From contig OX421505.1 of NCBI GenBank assembly GCA_949126835.1, positions 7,758,587 through 7,822,586 on the forward strand: 64,000 nucleotides of DNA. Direction: 5' to 3'. The notes below the pieces were generated by a model. It had not been told where the DNA came from, made no database searches, and worked only from the letters and a program-made list of their open reading frames with translations. Below are positions 32,768-45,700 of this stretch, piece by piece; within the stretch, counting starts at the first letter, position 1, and every line of letters begins with the position of its first letter. Source of the stretch: Anisus vortex. Lineage: Eukaryota; Mollusca; Gastropoda; Planorbidae. A program made the position numbers and the translations under genes.

Positions 32768-33347
32768 TTTTTTTAACTATTTGATTAAAAATAATGTTCT
32801 AATAAGAATGTACATAAACATTTATATGCAATCTGTTTTTATTTTTAATCACCAATTGGTGTATTTAATAACAATATATTATTTACTTCAGTATGTACCG
32901 TTATTATCACTATATAATTTCATGTATAGTGTAACATTTCCATTGAAGCTCGTAGTCTGTGTCTTTATATTAATGAATTAAAGAGTATACACGAGGCACG
33001 CAAAATTATAAGTCCATCGCTAATAATACGTCATGCTTAGGGTACAGATAGATTGTCATATTATACATACAAAGTAAATTGCAGTATAATTAAAACCTTT
33101 AATATTATTCTCATCATTAATAAGTCAAAGCTTTTTTATTTATTAATAACAGTAGAACAAAAACAATTATGTAAAATGCAAATTAAAAATCTACATGACC
33201 TGTCTCTTGAAGTGTTCTAAGTCAAACTGAAAACTAGAAAAAAACTAAACTAACGTGCCCTCCTTACATAATTAGGATCAAACTCATCCAAAACCTAAAC
33301 TAACTTGGCCTTCTTACATAATCAGCTTCAAACTCTAAGAACTATAC

Positions 33348-34133
33348 TGTTACGACCACAATCCCGTAGCCTTCAGAGCATGCACAAGATGCACTAGTAG
33401 ACGTCTAAGGTTGTCTGATTGTAGATATATTCATCCGTGCATCGCATCTCTTGTAGATTCATGAGTCTTGACATTTCTAGGTTCTAGCAATAGTTCCTTG
33501 AAGGAATATAATGAATTCCTCTGGTAGATATACGATTTAAATAATCAACGTACAGAACACAATTGTTGTCGATTCAAACAATGAAGCAACTCTGTAGTCT
33601 AGATAAACATACAATCAAAGTTTTATTACACAGATTTACACTGAAGAAGACACAAGCGTAGCTAGGCAGTAAAAACGGAAGAAACTGATGTTCTAACACC
33701 CCGACACTCGCTTTTATACTGAGGCTAGATGTGGATTTGAGGCAGGTTCGTTCCATTATAACGCCAGGGGAGAAAATAGTTGTGTTTAAAACTTAACGAA
33801 AAACTTCGATTCCAACTATAAACATCATCGTTGAACAAAAAGGAAACATTTCATGTTCAAAAATTGATCTTATTGTAAAATAAGTAACAAAGCATGTTTC
33901 TAGCTACTGTCCTATAAGAAGGAAAGAAAAGTCGTAGATAACGTTTAGTTTTTTTTACAATGCAATAAAGCGAATTTATTTTTATAATGTATGTAAGCAA
34001 TACCCTTTGGCTATGTTGCAACAAAAGTGACCGCTATTGACAGTTATCGACCGTTAAAACTGCAAGTTAAATCCGTGCAATATGGCATTATTGGATAAGG
34101 TAGAAAACAAAACAAAAAATAAGGGATGTAACA
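33348..34133. mobile_element. Candidate solo LTR
   Basis: Begins TGTTACGACCACAATCCCG and ends GGGATGTAACA, giving TG...CA ends with a short TGTTAC/GTAACA inverted repeat; it has no ORF and has no counterpart in the paralogous intergenic regions. No clear target duplication was found, and alternative ends (GGACGTAACA near 34171) exist. Confidence 0.35.
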
Positions 34134-35278
34134 ACGTTCAATATAAATTATAAACCTTCAAAGGGACGTAACAATGTTTAATAAAAATTAAAAAACTCCT
34201 AAGGAACGTAACGATTATAAATAAAAATGCAGAAAAGTACAAAATTCCATCTAAGACATTTTCAAGCAACATCAAATCAAAATAAACTAATTCTAGACTA
34301 TCAATCCATCTGGGGAACCAATCCAACAGTCAAACTTTTCTTACTTTGTAGCGTTTAGTTTTAGTTTAGTCAGTACTTGTTCAGCTCTTGTTATCACCAA
34401 GCGTATTTGCATCTAGACTTTATTTCTATGTAATATATTATTATATTTTCATCTACATAGTACGTTGATGTGTTTTTTTTATAAATACTACATTGTTCTA
34501 CACTAGGGGTCGGCAACCTAGGACACGCATGCCAGACTTGGCACGCAGAGCGATTGTTAGTGGCAGCCATAGAGACCTCCAAGAAAAAGATTTTTTTAAT
34601 GCCAACTATAAAGTACTTCAAGTGTTAATGTTCAGGAAAGTTTGTGTGCAAAGATCTCATCCTTATGATTATCATTATGATATGTGATTGAAACTATTGT
34701 TAAAATAGTCGATTTGATATTTTCTCACCTTTTATTGATTCACAGGCAATTCAACTCGCTTCTACAAGAAAGTGCTATTGAACATAGAGATCTGCTGTTG
34801 CACACATTGTTCCTTACCTTGTACGAGGTTAAGTCTTGAATAACTGACTGTTGTAGCCGATGTTTCTGAATTACAGCAACACATTTCAATGAGCTGAACT
34901 TGGATCAAACAGCACTTGAACTATTGGACCACTCGAGTGAATTTGCTTTTAAACGGATTATGTCTTGCGTGAAATCTATTTCAAAACATTTAACTGCTTC
35001 CCTTATTTAAGGCATACTAAGGGGACGTCCTCTAATTACGTCAACAAAATAGGGGGGGGGTCAAGAAAAGTTGATGTCAACAATGTTACTTTTTATGAAA
35101 TAAATAATGATAAAAAAGTATTACAAAATTCTACATTTGTCCTGTGCCACTTACATAGTAAACATGTAAAAACATGGTTTTACGTTAATACAAAAATATA
35201 TCAATTATGGAATCAACATATGACACGTCCTTTTTGTGTTCATCTTGTTAGTTTGTAGATCTATGTATTGGTGTAAAC

Positions 35279-36296
35279 CATAGGTTCTCAACCTTTTTCG
35301 GTTCAACGCCCCCTTTTAATTTTATGTTCCGCTCTTCGCCCCCCCCCCCAAACTTTAGCGCCCACTCCTCTGGACGTTAAAGGGTCAATATAGTTTCCGC
35401 AATTTTTTTTTAGGCCGACTAGATTTGTGTGCTTATTTATTATTATTAAAAGAACTGAAAAGGAAACATATTGTAAGAATGTATAGATCACCAAATTATC
35501 TAAACAAGAGGCAATTAGTCAGTAATTTTTGTTATATTAAAAAACAGAATTTGTTTGGTATCATTATTGAATCAAATAAATGTGGAACGATTCTTTGATT
35601 AAGGGAGATAATTAGCCCGTTTCATTTGAGCTATTATTTCTGTTTTTTTTTTTTTTCTTTTATAAAAGAATAAATGGCTTACAATTTATAACTTTGAAAT
35701 GATCAAACTGTAAAAAGTATTTGAAAATTACATAAATATTATATGACTAAATAATTTATACGTATATTTTTAAACATTCAATTAACTGCCCAGTTTGTAC
35801 AATTACTAAGTATCCATTCCGTTCAATGTGATAATATGATTTAGTTTCTTAACGCATTTAAGGACATCACAGTAAAACTGAGATCAAAATATCAATAATA
35901 ATAGCAAATGTTTGGGCGACAGGGATCGTGTCGTTTGACAGTGCGGTGAACTAACCATATAACGAGCTGGCCGCACACCATAGGCCTACTCGTCTAATAG
36001 TGACCCCTAGTTGTTGAAAAAGTACATGCGATTCATATCTCTTATTAGTATAATAATATGTAAGCCTACTGTTGGGGGATATCAGATATTTAGCATTACT
36101 TGCGTTCACATCACATTTGATCCAAAAACTAATCAATTAAAATAGCTCAAATGTTCAAATTATATCAGGTACGTTTGTGCCGCCCACTTGCTCTTCACCT
36201 CCCCCCAATCGCCCCCGGGAATGTCAGCGCCCCCCCCCCCCCCAAAGCTTTTCACCGCCCCCAGGGGGGCGATATCGCCACCGTTGAGAACCTATG
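35279..36296. mobile_element. Non-autonomous hAT-like element, 1018 bp
   Basis: CATAGGTTCTCAACC and GTTGAGAACCTATG termini, flanked by GTGTAAAC on both sides (35271-35278, 36297-36304). GC-rich subterminal CGCCCCC runs. A relative begins at 63174. A fragment of the second SINE family (35905-35965) lies inside. Confidence 0.85.
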
Positions 36297-36638
36297 GTGT
36301 AAACTAATGCAATTGTTAGCAGGGCAAAGTGACAGACCAATTGTAGTGAGACATGGTGGATGGAAAAACAAAGAAACACACCAACAAACTGTCTGCAGAG
36401 TACGTCAAGAAACTCATTTTTCTGCCGTTCAGTAGGCCTACATCTAAATTAGGCGCCATAGACTGGTGTTCGTTATGTAAGCCATGTAGGGCTAAGCGGC
36501 TAAGCGATAGCTGGGATTGGCAATATAACTAAAAAAACAAAAATAGGCCCTCTCTGAGACTTTAATTAATGTTTCCGAACCATTGAATGGAGTGTAGTGT
36601 ATGAATCCAACATAGAAAAATAATTTGTGACCCACCAC

Positions 36639-37033
36639 CAGGGCTGTGGAGTCGGTAAAAAATGTTCCGACTCCAACTACGACTCCTCAGTTTTTAGTAC
36701 TTCCGACTCCAGACTCCGACTCCTCTGTATTAATTTGTGAATGTATTGCCATATAGTGAGGCACATGAAAAGCATGCTTCTTCATTGTCACTTAATGTGT
36801 TCGTATTGCGGTTACGTGAGGCACTGTATGCATTGGTCTTTATTCTTACAGTGGAGAAGTTATTAATTATAACTTTTTTGTGAATTGGGACATCAAAATT
36901 TAAACTTGCTTTAAAAAAAATTACAATCTAAATTCAGTAGGGGTCGGAGTCGGTGCATTGTGTGCCGACTCCGACTCCATGTACCCAAAATGTCCCTCGA
37001 CTCTGACTCCTCGACTCCGACTCCACAGCCCTG
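36639..37033. mobile_element. Non-autonomous hAT-like element, 395 bp
   Basis: Starts CAGGGCTGTGGAGTCGG and ends CCGACTCCACAGCCCTG, with exact 8 bp duplication CCCACCAC (36631-36638, 37034-37041). Subterminal repeats of ACTCCGACTC. Confidence 0.9.
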
Positions 37034-37906
37034 CCCACCACATGACGTCCGAAATACTTAGGCCTGTATACCTTTTCTTTAAACATCCCTAATGCTGAGA
37101 AATAGACTAATATTTTGTTGCTGTCTACGTTATAATAGGGGAAACATTTAAATTAGATCGATAAGGCTACATAGATCTATTTAGTACTTTTTTAGTTTTA
37201 ATTTTTAATTTTCTAAAAAAATTGTATGAGATAAAAATCTATTAGTATCAGTGGCGTCGTCAGGATTGCAAGGTGTGGGTGGCAAATAGTGCAAGGTAGG
37301 AGATGCAGGAGACAGGGAGAGGGTTGCCAGACACACGGGTGTCAAAAGGAGGACATTGAGAGACAAAAAGGAGGACAAAGAAGGACATTATGTTTCAATT
37401 GAATAGTCAGTACAATTTTATTACAATAGCTGCCAAAAGTGCGTATTGGTAAACTGAATAAGAAACAGTTTGTTAAATAACATATAAATGGGCACTCTCA
37501 TTATAACTGCTTGAGTAGTTTATAACTGCTTGAGTAGTTAGAGTGTATGTAAACATAACTTTTAGCCGGTTCGGAGGACCGGGAACATACCTGCTAGTAA
37601 CATATACATTTACTTTAGGCTGAAAGGCAGCTTCTTAATTTTGGGCAACTTTGAAAAATAAACTTTACAGCTTTAAGAAAACGGATCATTTTTTCATGTA
37701 CAAGTGATCACTTGTTTATTAATTATTTTCTTAAGATGTTAATACTAGTCCTATGTTTAATACTGTACGCATACAAAACATAAAATACTAAGCTTACAAA
37801 AGCCGGACATTTTATAGGCTTTTAGCTTCACCTGCCGGACGGAGGACAATAGTCTAAAAAGGAGGCATTGTCCTCCTTTTGCCGGACGTCTGGAAACCAT
37901 AGACAG

Positions 37907-38873
37907 GGAAGGCAACTATACCGTGTGTATAATGTGTGTGTGCAAGAAGGCAACTATACCGTGTGTATAATGTGTGTGTGCAAGAAGGCAACTATACCAT
38001 GTGTATACTGTGTGTGTGCAAGAAGGCAACTATACCATGTGTATAATGTGTGTGTGCAAGAAGGCAACTATACCATGTGTATAATGTGTGTGTGCAAGAA
38101 GGCAACTATACCGTGTGTATAATGTGTGTGTGCAAGAAGGCAACTATACCGTGTGTATAATGTGTGTGTGTGTGCAAGAAGGCAACTATACTGTGTGTAT
38201 AATGTGTGTGTGTAAGAAGGCAACTATACCGTGTGTATAATGTGTGTGTGCAAGAAGGCAACTATACCGTGTGTATAATGTGTGTGTGTAAGAAGGCAAC
38301 TATACCGTGTGTATAATGTGTGTGAGTGCAAGAAGGCAACTATACCGTGTGTATAATGTGTGTGTGCAAGAAGGCAACTATACCGTGTGTATAATGTGTG
38401 TGTGCAAGAAGGCAACTATACCGTGTGTATTATGTGTGTGTGCAAGAAGGCAACTATACCGTGTGTATAATGTGTGTGTGCAAGAAGGCAACTATACCGT
38501 GTGTATAATGTGTGTGAGTGCAAGAAGGCAACTATACCGTGTGTATAATGTGTGTGTGCAAGAAGGCAACTATACCGTGTGTATTATGTGTGTGTGCAAG
38601 AAGGCAACTATACCGTGTGTATAATGTGTGTGTGCAAGAAGGCAACTATACCGTGTGTATAATGTGTGTGTGCAAGAAGGCAACTATACCGTGTGTATAA
38701 TGTGTGTGTGCAAGAAGCCAACTATACCGTGTGTATAATGTGTGTGTGCAAGAAGGCAACTATACCATGTGTATAATGTGTGTTTGCAAGAAGGCAACAA
38801 TACCATGTGTATAATGTGTGTGTGTGCAAGAAGGCAACTATACCGTGTGTATAATGTGTGTGTGCAAGAAGGA
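37907..38873. repeat. 38 bp minisatellite, about 25 copies
   Basis: Unit GGCAACTATACCGTGTGTAT plus AATGTGTGTGTGCAAGAA. Variants are CCGTG/CCATG and small (GT)n length changes. Low-complexity ORFs on both strands are by-products. Confidence 0.95.
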
Positions 38874-39131
38874 ATAGTGAACATATGGTTAAACTAGAGG
38901 GCTAATTTACAACTGGTGCACAATTTTCCCCTAAAGTAGTTAAAAATTAACAATATACCAAAAGCTCATTTGTGAAACGTAAAACTAGAAAATATTAGGT
39001 CTAAACATTTCTATGAAAAGAACAATAGTAAACAAAAAGAAAAAAAATATTGTCCAAATCCTCGTATTGGTAAAACAATGTGGTAGGGTCGAGTGGGGAG
39101 GGGTAGGAACAGAGCCTTTAGGCCTACAACC

Positions 39132-39300
39132 TTACGTAGCGCCTCAGTGCAAAAGTTTCAGCGCCGCAGCCTTGCATACTGTAACTGCTTGTTTATTGCT
39201 ATATTCGCTATATTTATACAACATTTGACGGCCCCCTGGAAGTGTCGCCACCCAGGCATATGCCCCCCTCTGCCCTCCCCTATGTGAGGGCACTGTGTAG
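39132..39300. repeat. Dispersed repeat with GGCGCC-rich ends
   Basis: Shares AAAAGTTTCAGCGCCGC, TTGCATACTGTAACTGCTTG and CCTGGAAGTGTCGCC with 41092-41250. Similar fragments of unknown element type. Confidence 0.5.
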
Positions 39301-40619
39301 GAACCATGTTTCAACCCCCCCCCCCCCCAATATCGACCTTTCCGTTTCAAATCTATTATATTATATATATACATAAAAGCCATCGTCTAAAATATTGTTA
39401 CTTGTTATAGGGGGGGGGGGGGTAACAAATTGTTGACGTAATTATATAGGGGGGGGGTTCTGAAAGTTTGACAGTAAAATTGTTGACAAGGGGGAGGGGG
39501 GAGGTAAAAATCGCCTAAAAATTGTTAACGTAATTATTGGACGTCCCCTAAGATAGATAGATAGATGAGTTAAGTAGTTTGAAGTACTCATGTTTTCATA
39601 TCGCATCAAGACTGACGATTTGATCTTACTCCTTCGTAGATCTGGATTTTTTTTATTTTTGTGAGGTGAATTAGCTATTATAAAATGCAGAAAGTTGAAT
39701 TTATTACATAGACAGTTTAAATTTAAGGTTATCCTTGCGATCATACTGGATTTCTAATTATGAATAAATATAAAACTGGCTCTAATTATAATATTAATGT
39801 CTAGGGAAAAATGAATGGAGGCGTATTAATCGCAAGAATACCGTTAAAACTAAAACACTAATCTAAAACGACTACAAACAATATTATGTAAAAGAATAAA
39901 CAATTAACTTTATTTACAGATAAGAAGATAATTAATCTTCGTAGTAAATTTTTAAACCAAAAAAATAACATTTTAATGTGCCGATTTGCGAAAAAATCTG
40001 GAAGGAAGCTGCTTAGGAAATTCATCTGCTGTTTTCAACTTCTAGGCTTTCACTCTACTTTCGGCTTTCGGGTCAACTTACACTTGTGAACAGATTTTAT
40101 AGCACGTGAAAGGTGTTTTAAGCATAGGCAAAGAGGTCATTTACACTTGACCACTCAGAAGTAACTAAATATGTACCTGACATTGAACAATTATTGTAGA
40201 GTGTAGAACATTCATGGACAATGCGCTCATTAATTGATACGCCTACCTTTAACTAAATGCCGATTGCATTCAAAATAGTTTAAATGCTTGTCTTCTTGTA
40301 TTAAGCATAAATTGTCTATAATTAATTTTTTTTAATGTTTATTAGTTTGATTATACTCCTTCTTATATTATTATCCTTTATTAAAAAAATATATTATTTT
40401 GTTCAAATTAAATAACTCTTAACGATTTCCTCTGTACAATTATTTTGCTTTAGACATTAGTCTTGCTACGGCGCTTTAAAAAATTGTCTTATAAGACTAT
40501 TAAAAAACATATTGTGGAGCAGGTTTAAATTCAGGCTGTTGGTACACTGAATGATTTAGAAATCAGAGTTTGGCACACTATTAGCAAAAGGTTGTAGACC
40601 CCCTGCATCTTCTGAATGA

Positions 40620-41055
40620 TATTGAATACAATATTATCTACTATTATCTAGATCTTGTTATTATCTATTATTATCTAGATCTTGTTATTATCAACTATTA
40701 TCTAGACCTTGTTATTATCTACTATTATCAAGATCTTGTTATTATCTACTATTATCTAGATCTTGTTATTATCTACTATTATCTAGACCTTGTTATTATC
40801 TACTATTATCTAGATCTTGTTATTATCTAGACCTTGTTTTTATCTACTATTATCTAGATCTTGTTATTATCTACTATTATCTAGATCTTGTTATTATCTA
40901 CTATTATCTAGACCTTGTTTTTATCTACTATTTTCAAGATCTTGTTATTATCTACTATTATCAAGATCTTGTTATTATCTACTTTTATCTATACCTTGTT
41001 ATTATCTACTATTATCAAGATCTTGTTATTATCTACTATTATCTAGATCAAGTTA
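40620..41055. repeat. 27 bp minisatellite, about 16 copies
   Basis: Unit CTACTATTATCTAGATCTTG plus TTATTAT. The CTL-B side counterpart (17890-17920) has a single unit TCTACTATTATCTATATCAAG, so expansion is local to this unit. Confidence 0.92.
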
Positions 41056-41091
41056 AGACCCTAGTGGAGAAGACAACTACTTATAGAGCTT

Positions 41092-41250
41092 ATACCAGCT
41101 TATGTAGCGCCCCAGGGTAAAAGTTTCAGCGCCGCCCCCTTGCATACTGTAACTGCTTGTTTAGTGCTATATTTGCTATATTTAGACTACATTTGCCGCC
41201 CCCCCCCCTGGAAGTGTCGCCCCTGGGCATATGCCCTCACCCCCTATGTA
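41092..41250. repeat. Second copy of the dispersed repeat at 39132
   Basis: See shared blocks listed for 39132-39300; interrupted by a CCCCCCCC run. Confidence 0.5.
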
Positions 41251-41259
41251 AGGAAACTG

Positions 41260-42187
41260 ACTACTTATCAGAAAGTGCAGATGACTTCAGAAAAAATGCA
41301 CTTTAAACTCTATATAAAAGTTTCATAACGATATCTGTAAATATATATAAACCTCTGGAACAAATTTTACTTCGAGCTGCTATATTATCCGAGTACAAAT
41401 CTCCTCAACTTTCAATTTTTTTTTTAACATTATCGGATTTTGTAAAGTGTAGCGGATCTTAACAACTAAATTTAAAGTCACATTTTGAAAAGGCTATACA
41501 AAATTAATGTAATATTTATTACACTATCTACCAATGATGCAAGTTTTACCATGATTATTTTTTATCCATCAATTATTTTTTTAAATATTAATTTCACCCT
41601 AAAACACTGAAGTGACGAGCAGACAAGTAGACTAGCTCATGTGTTGATAGTGTTTTTTTTTAAGTGTAGATCTGTAGGCTATTCTACAGTCTGACACTAA
41701 GTGAATGAAGTCATAATGTGTCCAGTTAGTTTTGCACAAGAGAGTCAGTCTAAGCGATAAGATTTGTCTGAGGATGCGGACTCCACTTTTTTTTTTAGCC
41801 GTGGCAACTTCCGTTTTAAATTCCATTTGTCCCATCCAGACTGTCCGAACCACTTTATTATATTATATTATTTTCTTATAAGTGGCAACAGTTTTTATTC
41901 TGGAAAACAGTGCCCACTTTTAATCGTTTAAAATAAATGCCCAATTTAAATTCTTTAAAAGTTGTTTTCCCATGACACGAGCCCACATATTATGCCCTTA
42001 CTTTGGTTTCTTCCAAAGGATTCTCTCTTCTATTTGGAGAAGACCCATAGATCCCAATTTTTTTAATCATTTAAAATGCAGCACTTTGTATTCTCAACGA
42101 ATCCCCACAATTAGAAAAATGGATTTAATTGGAGCGGCGCCCCCCCCCCCCTTTGCTCCATCTTGCTCCACCAAGGCGTCAAATATC
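41260..42187. other. Intergenic, paralogous to 17960-19345
   Basis: No gene seen. Collinear with the CTL-B/CTL-C intergenic region (for example TGAAGTGACGAGCAGACA against TGAAGCGACGAGCACACA, and the GGCGCCCCCCCC run at 42136 against 19334), lacking the THAP-like and LINE-finger inserts. Confidence 0.5.
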
Positions 42188-42362
42188 TTATAAGTTTACA
42201 GACGTTCCTTCTAGATAGAAGATTATTACGTCCACTAGGCCCAAAACTCCTGCAGGGCGACAGGGATCCGTCGGTGGCAGAGCTAGAACCCGCGACCTGT
42301 CAGTTGGTTTTTGGTTGACAGGCCGGTGAACTAACCACTGGACCAGCCGGCCCTACTGGCAG
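42188..42362 (-). repeat. SINE-like copy, second family
   Basis: Near-identical to 3155-3335, with GGGCGACAGGGATCCGTCGG and GGTTTTTGGTTGACAGGCCG; the minus strand is the tRNA-like sense. Confidence 0.65.
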
Positions 42363-42733
42363 TTGAGGATTTCTGGCTTCAGTTTGAATCAAGGTGTGAG
42401 ATGACACTTTAAGCAGTAGGGTATCAACTTTCATGCTCCTATTAAACCCAGCTGTTCTATTACAGCCGAACTACAATACACTAAGGTTGTAGGCGTGATA
42501 ACATATTATTATTAAGATCTAAAATGAAATTGAGAGTAAAAAAAAAACACAAAAAATCTTACTTGCATGATATTTTATTTATAATTGTATCTACGAAGTT
42601 TTTTTTTTAAATTTCATTTTGTGTAAGAGTTAATTTGCTGGTTGACATTTAATTTGCAAATAAATTTTGACATTTGAGTTGCTAGTTGAGAGTTGAGTAT
42701 CAACTTGCTAGTTCAGTGTTAGATGATGAGTTA

Positions 42734-45700
42734 CTAGTTGAGTTTTTTTACGGTAAGTTCGGGCTTTTCACAAATGTAATGCACTTTATAATCACAACCA
42801 ACATCTGCTAATTGGTTATGAACTGGGTAGGTATGGGCACACGCAGGATGTAATCCAAAATTTGGATCACCTGTTTAAAGAAATACAGTAAGTCTTATAT
42901 ATAAAAAAAAAACAGTTAACTGAACACTTTAATGCCGACACTTATCTATACTTATATATGCATTTAATTTTACTCTGAAGAAATTATTTTGTGTGAATCG
43001 AACATTCTTTTTAAATATTTCTTCCAGAACAAAAAAATAGTCTAAATAATAATAATTCGCAAAACACAATTTTTGAATTATTACCTCCCAACTTTCAACA
43101 AAACAGAAGTTCGGTTTTAAGTTACAATACCGATTTTCGGTCTGAAAACCGAAAATCGGATTTCCCGTTTTCGTTTAAAATCCCTTACCTAGTTGTATAC
43201 ACATTAATTTTATGTCATTTTTTTTTTCAGAATTATCCAAAACCAGAGTAACAGATGCAGCTCTGGCGTTGATGTAGAATTTTGAAAGTTAAAATAGATA
43301 TTCTGCTGATGACCGAAAGACAATATCAGTTTTGGCTGAAACGGAAAGCAAACCGAAAACTAACTTTTTCCCTTCGACCGAAATGGAAAAAAATACCGAA
43401 AGAGGCTGTATAGTTGCCCTACGACACTTTTCAAGATTGATTATAAATTAAACGATATTTAAAAGGTAAAAGTTACAGCATTTGATCCATTAGGTTGGTG
43501 ACTAAACGTCAAACAATTAAAAATAATTTGTGTTGACATATCCAGTATCGACTCTAAACTATTTATTTTAACCATGTAATAAATTAAACATTCTTTTTAG
43601 TATCTTCAGATAGTATACTTCAATTACCTGGACCGAAAAATTTGCTATAATCCTTTCTTTCCAAAACACTTCCGTCATGCCACACCCAGTGATGCTTGTA
43701 TTGCATAGCGTCCAAGCCAACCCAATACCATCTATTTCTGTGTATAAAATGTCTGTCCATCATTTTTATTAAATCAACAGTGTTGAAAACAGCTAGTCTC
43801 GCTCCCATTTCTGTGTAAAGACAAAATCTATAGTAAGATGGACCGCTAGCTTTATTTTTAGAGCTTAACTGTTGTTGTTGTTTTTCCGTGCGCAGCCAAT
43901 TACGTTGTCCCAAATGAAACATAAAACTTGCCTAAAGACTTCTGCTGTATGCAACTTTTAATTTTAATCTCAATTTTCCACTGAGAAAATCAAAGCGAAA
44001 AACTAAACCGGAAGTGTAAGTGGACAGGGTACTATCGGAAATTCCATAACAGAGTGATTCAAGCTATCAACTAGCAACGATATCAAAGCAATCGGTCCAT
44101 CTTGTTATTGTCTTTGGTAAAGAGAAAACAGATAAAACAATAACATTTTCCATAATTCTTTTCGTTGTTATCTTTAAAAAGAGCTAAAGTTATTCATTAT
44201 AAATATTTAGAGAAAACTAAAGTAAATAATATATTTTAGTCTCCACAAATAATCTCTTTAAAAAAAAGTCTCCGTTCGGACCAATTTAACCCATAGGGTC
44301 GAGAAGCACTGTTCACAAATTTCTGTGGCTACGGCCCTGACTAATAAGATGTACCCATTAGAACTCGGTAAACTCAGGTACAACCCCCAGGAATAAACCC
44401 TAAAGCACGCTAGTCGAATGCGCAGCCACCGCCCCCAAATAATATCTATGCCAGATCTAAATATAAATAAATAGCGTTGTATAATTTCTAAAAGTAATTA
44501 TAAAATTAAATTAAATAATAGGTAGTATCTGCTTTCTTAAATAGTCTCAATATTTGTTGGCATACCGCACTATATAGGCTGCCATCTAGTAAATTGACAA
44601 ATGAAAGACGCTAAACTAATAACTTTAATTAAGATATCATTATCATTAATCCATTGACCGTTGCGGTTGTTGGGGGATCGGTTATCAATAGTTTAGTCAA
44701 CTGCAACCCTGTCCAATACCTTACATTGTCTAACCAGCATCTCCGCTGACGGCTTCTCCTACGCCCACCTTCTATCGTGCCCTGGAGGATTGTTTTTGAC
44801 AGGCTATTAGGCCGCAACACATGACCGAACCATGCCAGTTTGCTCCGTGCGACTGTTACCTTTATGTTTTCTTGAGAGCTTGCAATATATTATATTTTGT
44901 CCCACACGTACGCATTAGTCCTGTGTTCTACGCAAGAGATTGGAAGTATTTTTCTCATGCATTTATTTTCGAAAGCCTGCAACTCGTCTTCAGTTGCTGA
45001 TAACAGCGTCCAGGTCTCACATCCATTCAGAACAATAGTTCTGACAAAAGCTCTGTAAAGTCTGAGATTTGTTGGGAGACCAATGCTATTGTTGGGAGAC
45101 CAATGCTTTTACTGGATAAGACTCTGTTTAGGCGAGCCATTGCCGACATTGCAGTCCCAATCATTGCTCGAATTTCTGGATCACAGTTAATATATGTACA
45201 ACAATAAATATCAAAGAAACTATTTAAAAACGTAGCCTATAAACATAACTAAACCTAATTTCATAAAACATAAGTAAGAACTTTTCAATTGTTCTCAACA
45301 ATACTAGAACCCTGATACACACTGCATTCGGAACGAGATCGATTTTGCTCGGTTATGCGACGGCACGCTAGGCATCCTTAAGTCGAATGCGTTTAGCGTT
45401 CGGCCCTCTCTTGAGAAAGTTCGACTATTTTTTTTTTTGCCTCCTTGCGTTTTATATCATGCGTGTCGCATTTGGACCGATTGCGTGCTGTCGACAAAAT
45501 ACTATAAGAATTCAAATGTATACAGATTAGTTATTCTTATGAAAAACGAATGTGAATATGATAAGAATATAAGTAATATAAGGAATTTAAAATATAATAT
45601 TTTCATTTTATAATATATATTATATTAATTAATTAAAGTAATCATAGGACTACAATAGGTTGTTTACAATAGGTTGAGAAATTTGACTGGTTTAAAAAAA

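Larger units (their letters stand above)
35021..39548. mobile_element. TIR element with TAA target duplication (nested)
   Basis: Left GGGGACGTCCTCTAATTACG and right CGTAATTATTGGACGTCCCC are inverted, with TAA on both sides (35018-35020 and 39549-39551). A 3 bp TAA duplication suggests the PIF/Harbinger group. No transposase recognised. Contains two complete hAT-like elements. Confidence 0.5.
34503..40605. mobile_element. Composite 6.1 kb insertion bounded by hAT-like ends
   Basis: Left end CTAGGGGTCGGCAACCTAGG and right end TTGTAGACCCCCTG are inverted ends of the 603-2214 family. Flanks ATTGTTCTACA and CATCTTCTGAATGATATTGA join to match the CTL-B flank at about 17830-17875 (ATTGTTCTACAAAACGACTA then CATCGTCTAAATGATAT), so the whole block was inserted after duplication. 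No clean 8 bp duplication remains. Holds nested elements at 35021-39548, 35279-36296 and 36639-37033 and a 38 bp minisatellite. Confidence 0.55.

Noticed and set aside
37868..38884. Open frames on both strands with VCIMCVCKKATIP-type repeats
   Set aside because: By-products of the 38 bp minisatellite; both strands are open simultaneously.
43080..43425. Possible stem-loop regulatory element from ACCGAAA inverted motifs
   Set aside because: Looks more like a degraded mobile element; no conservation in the other CTL units.
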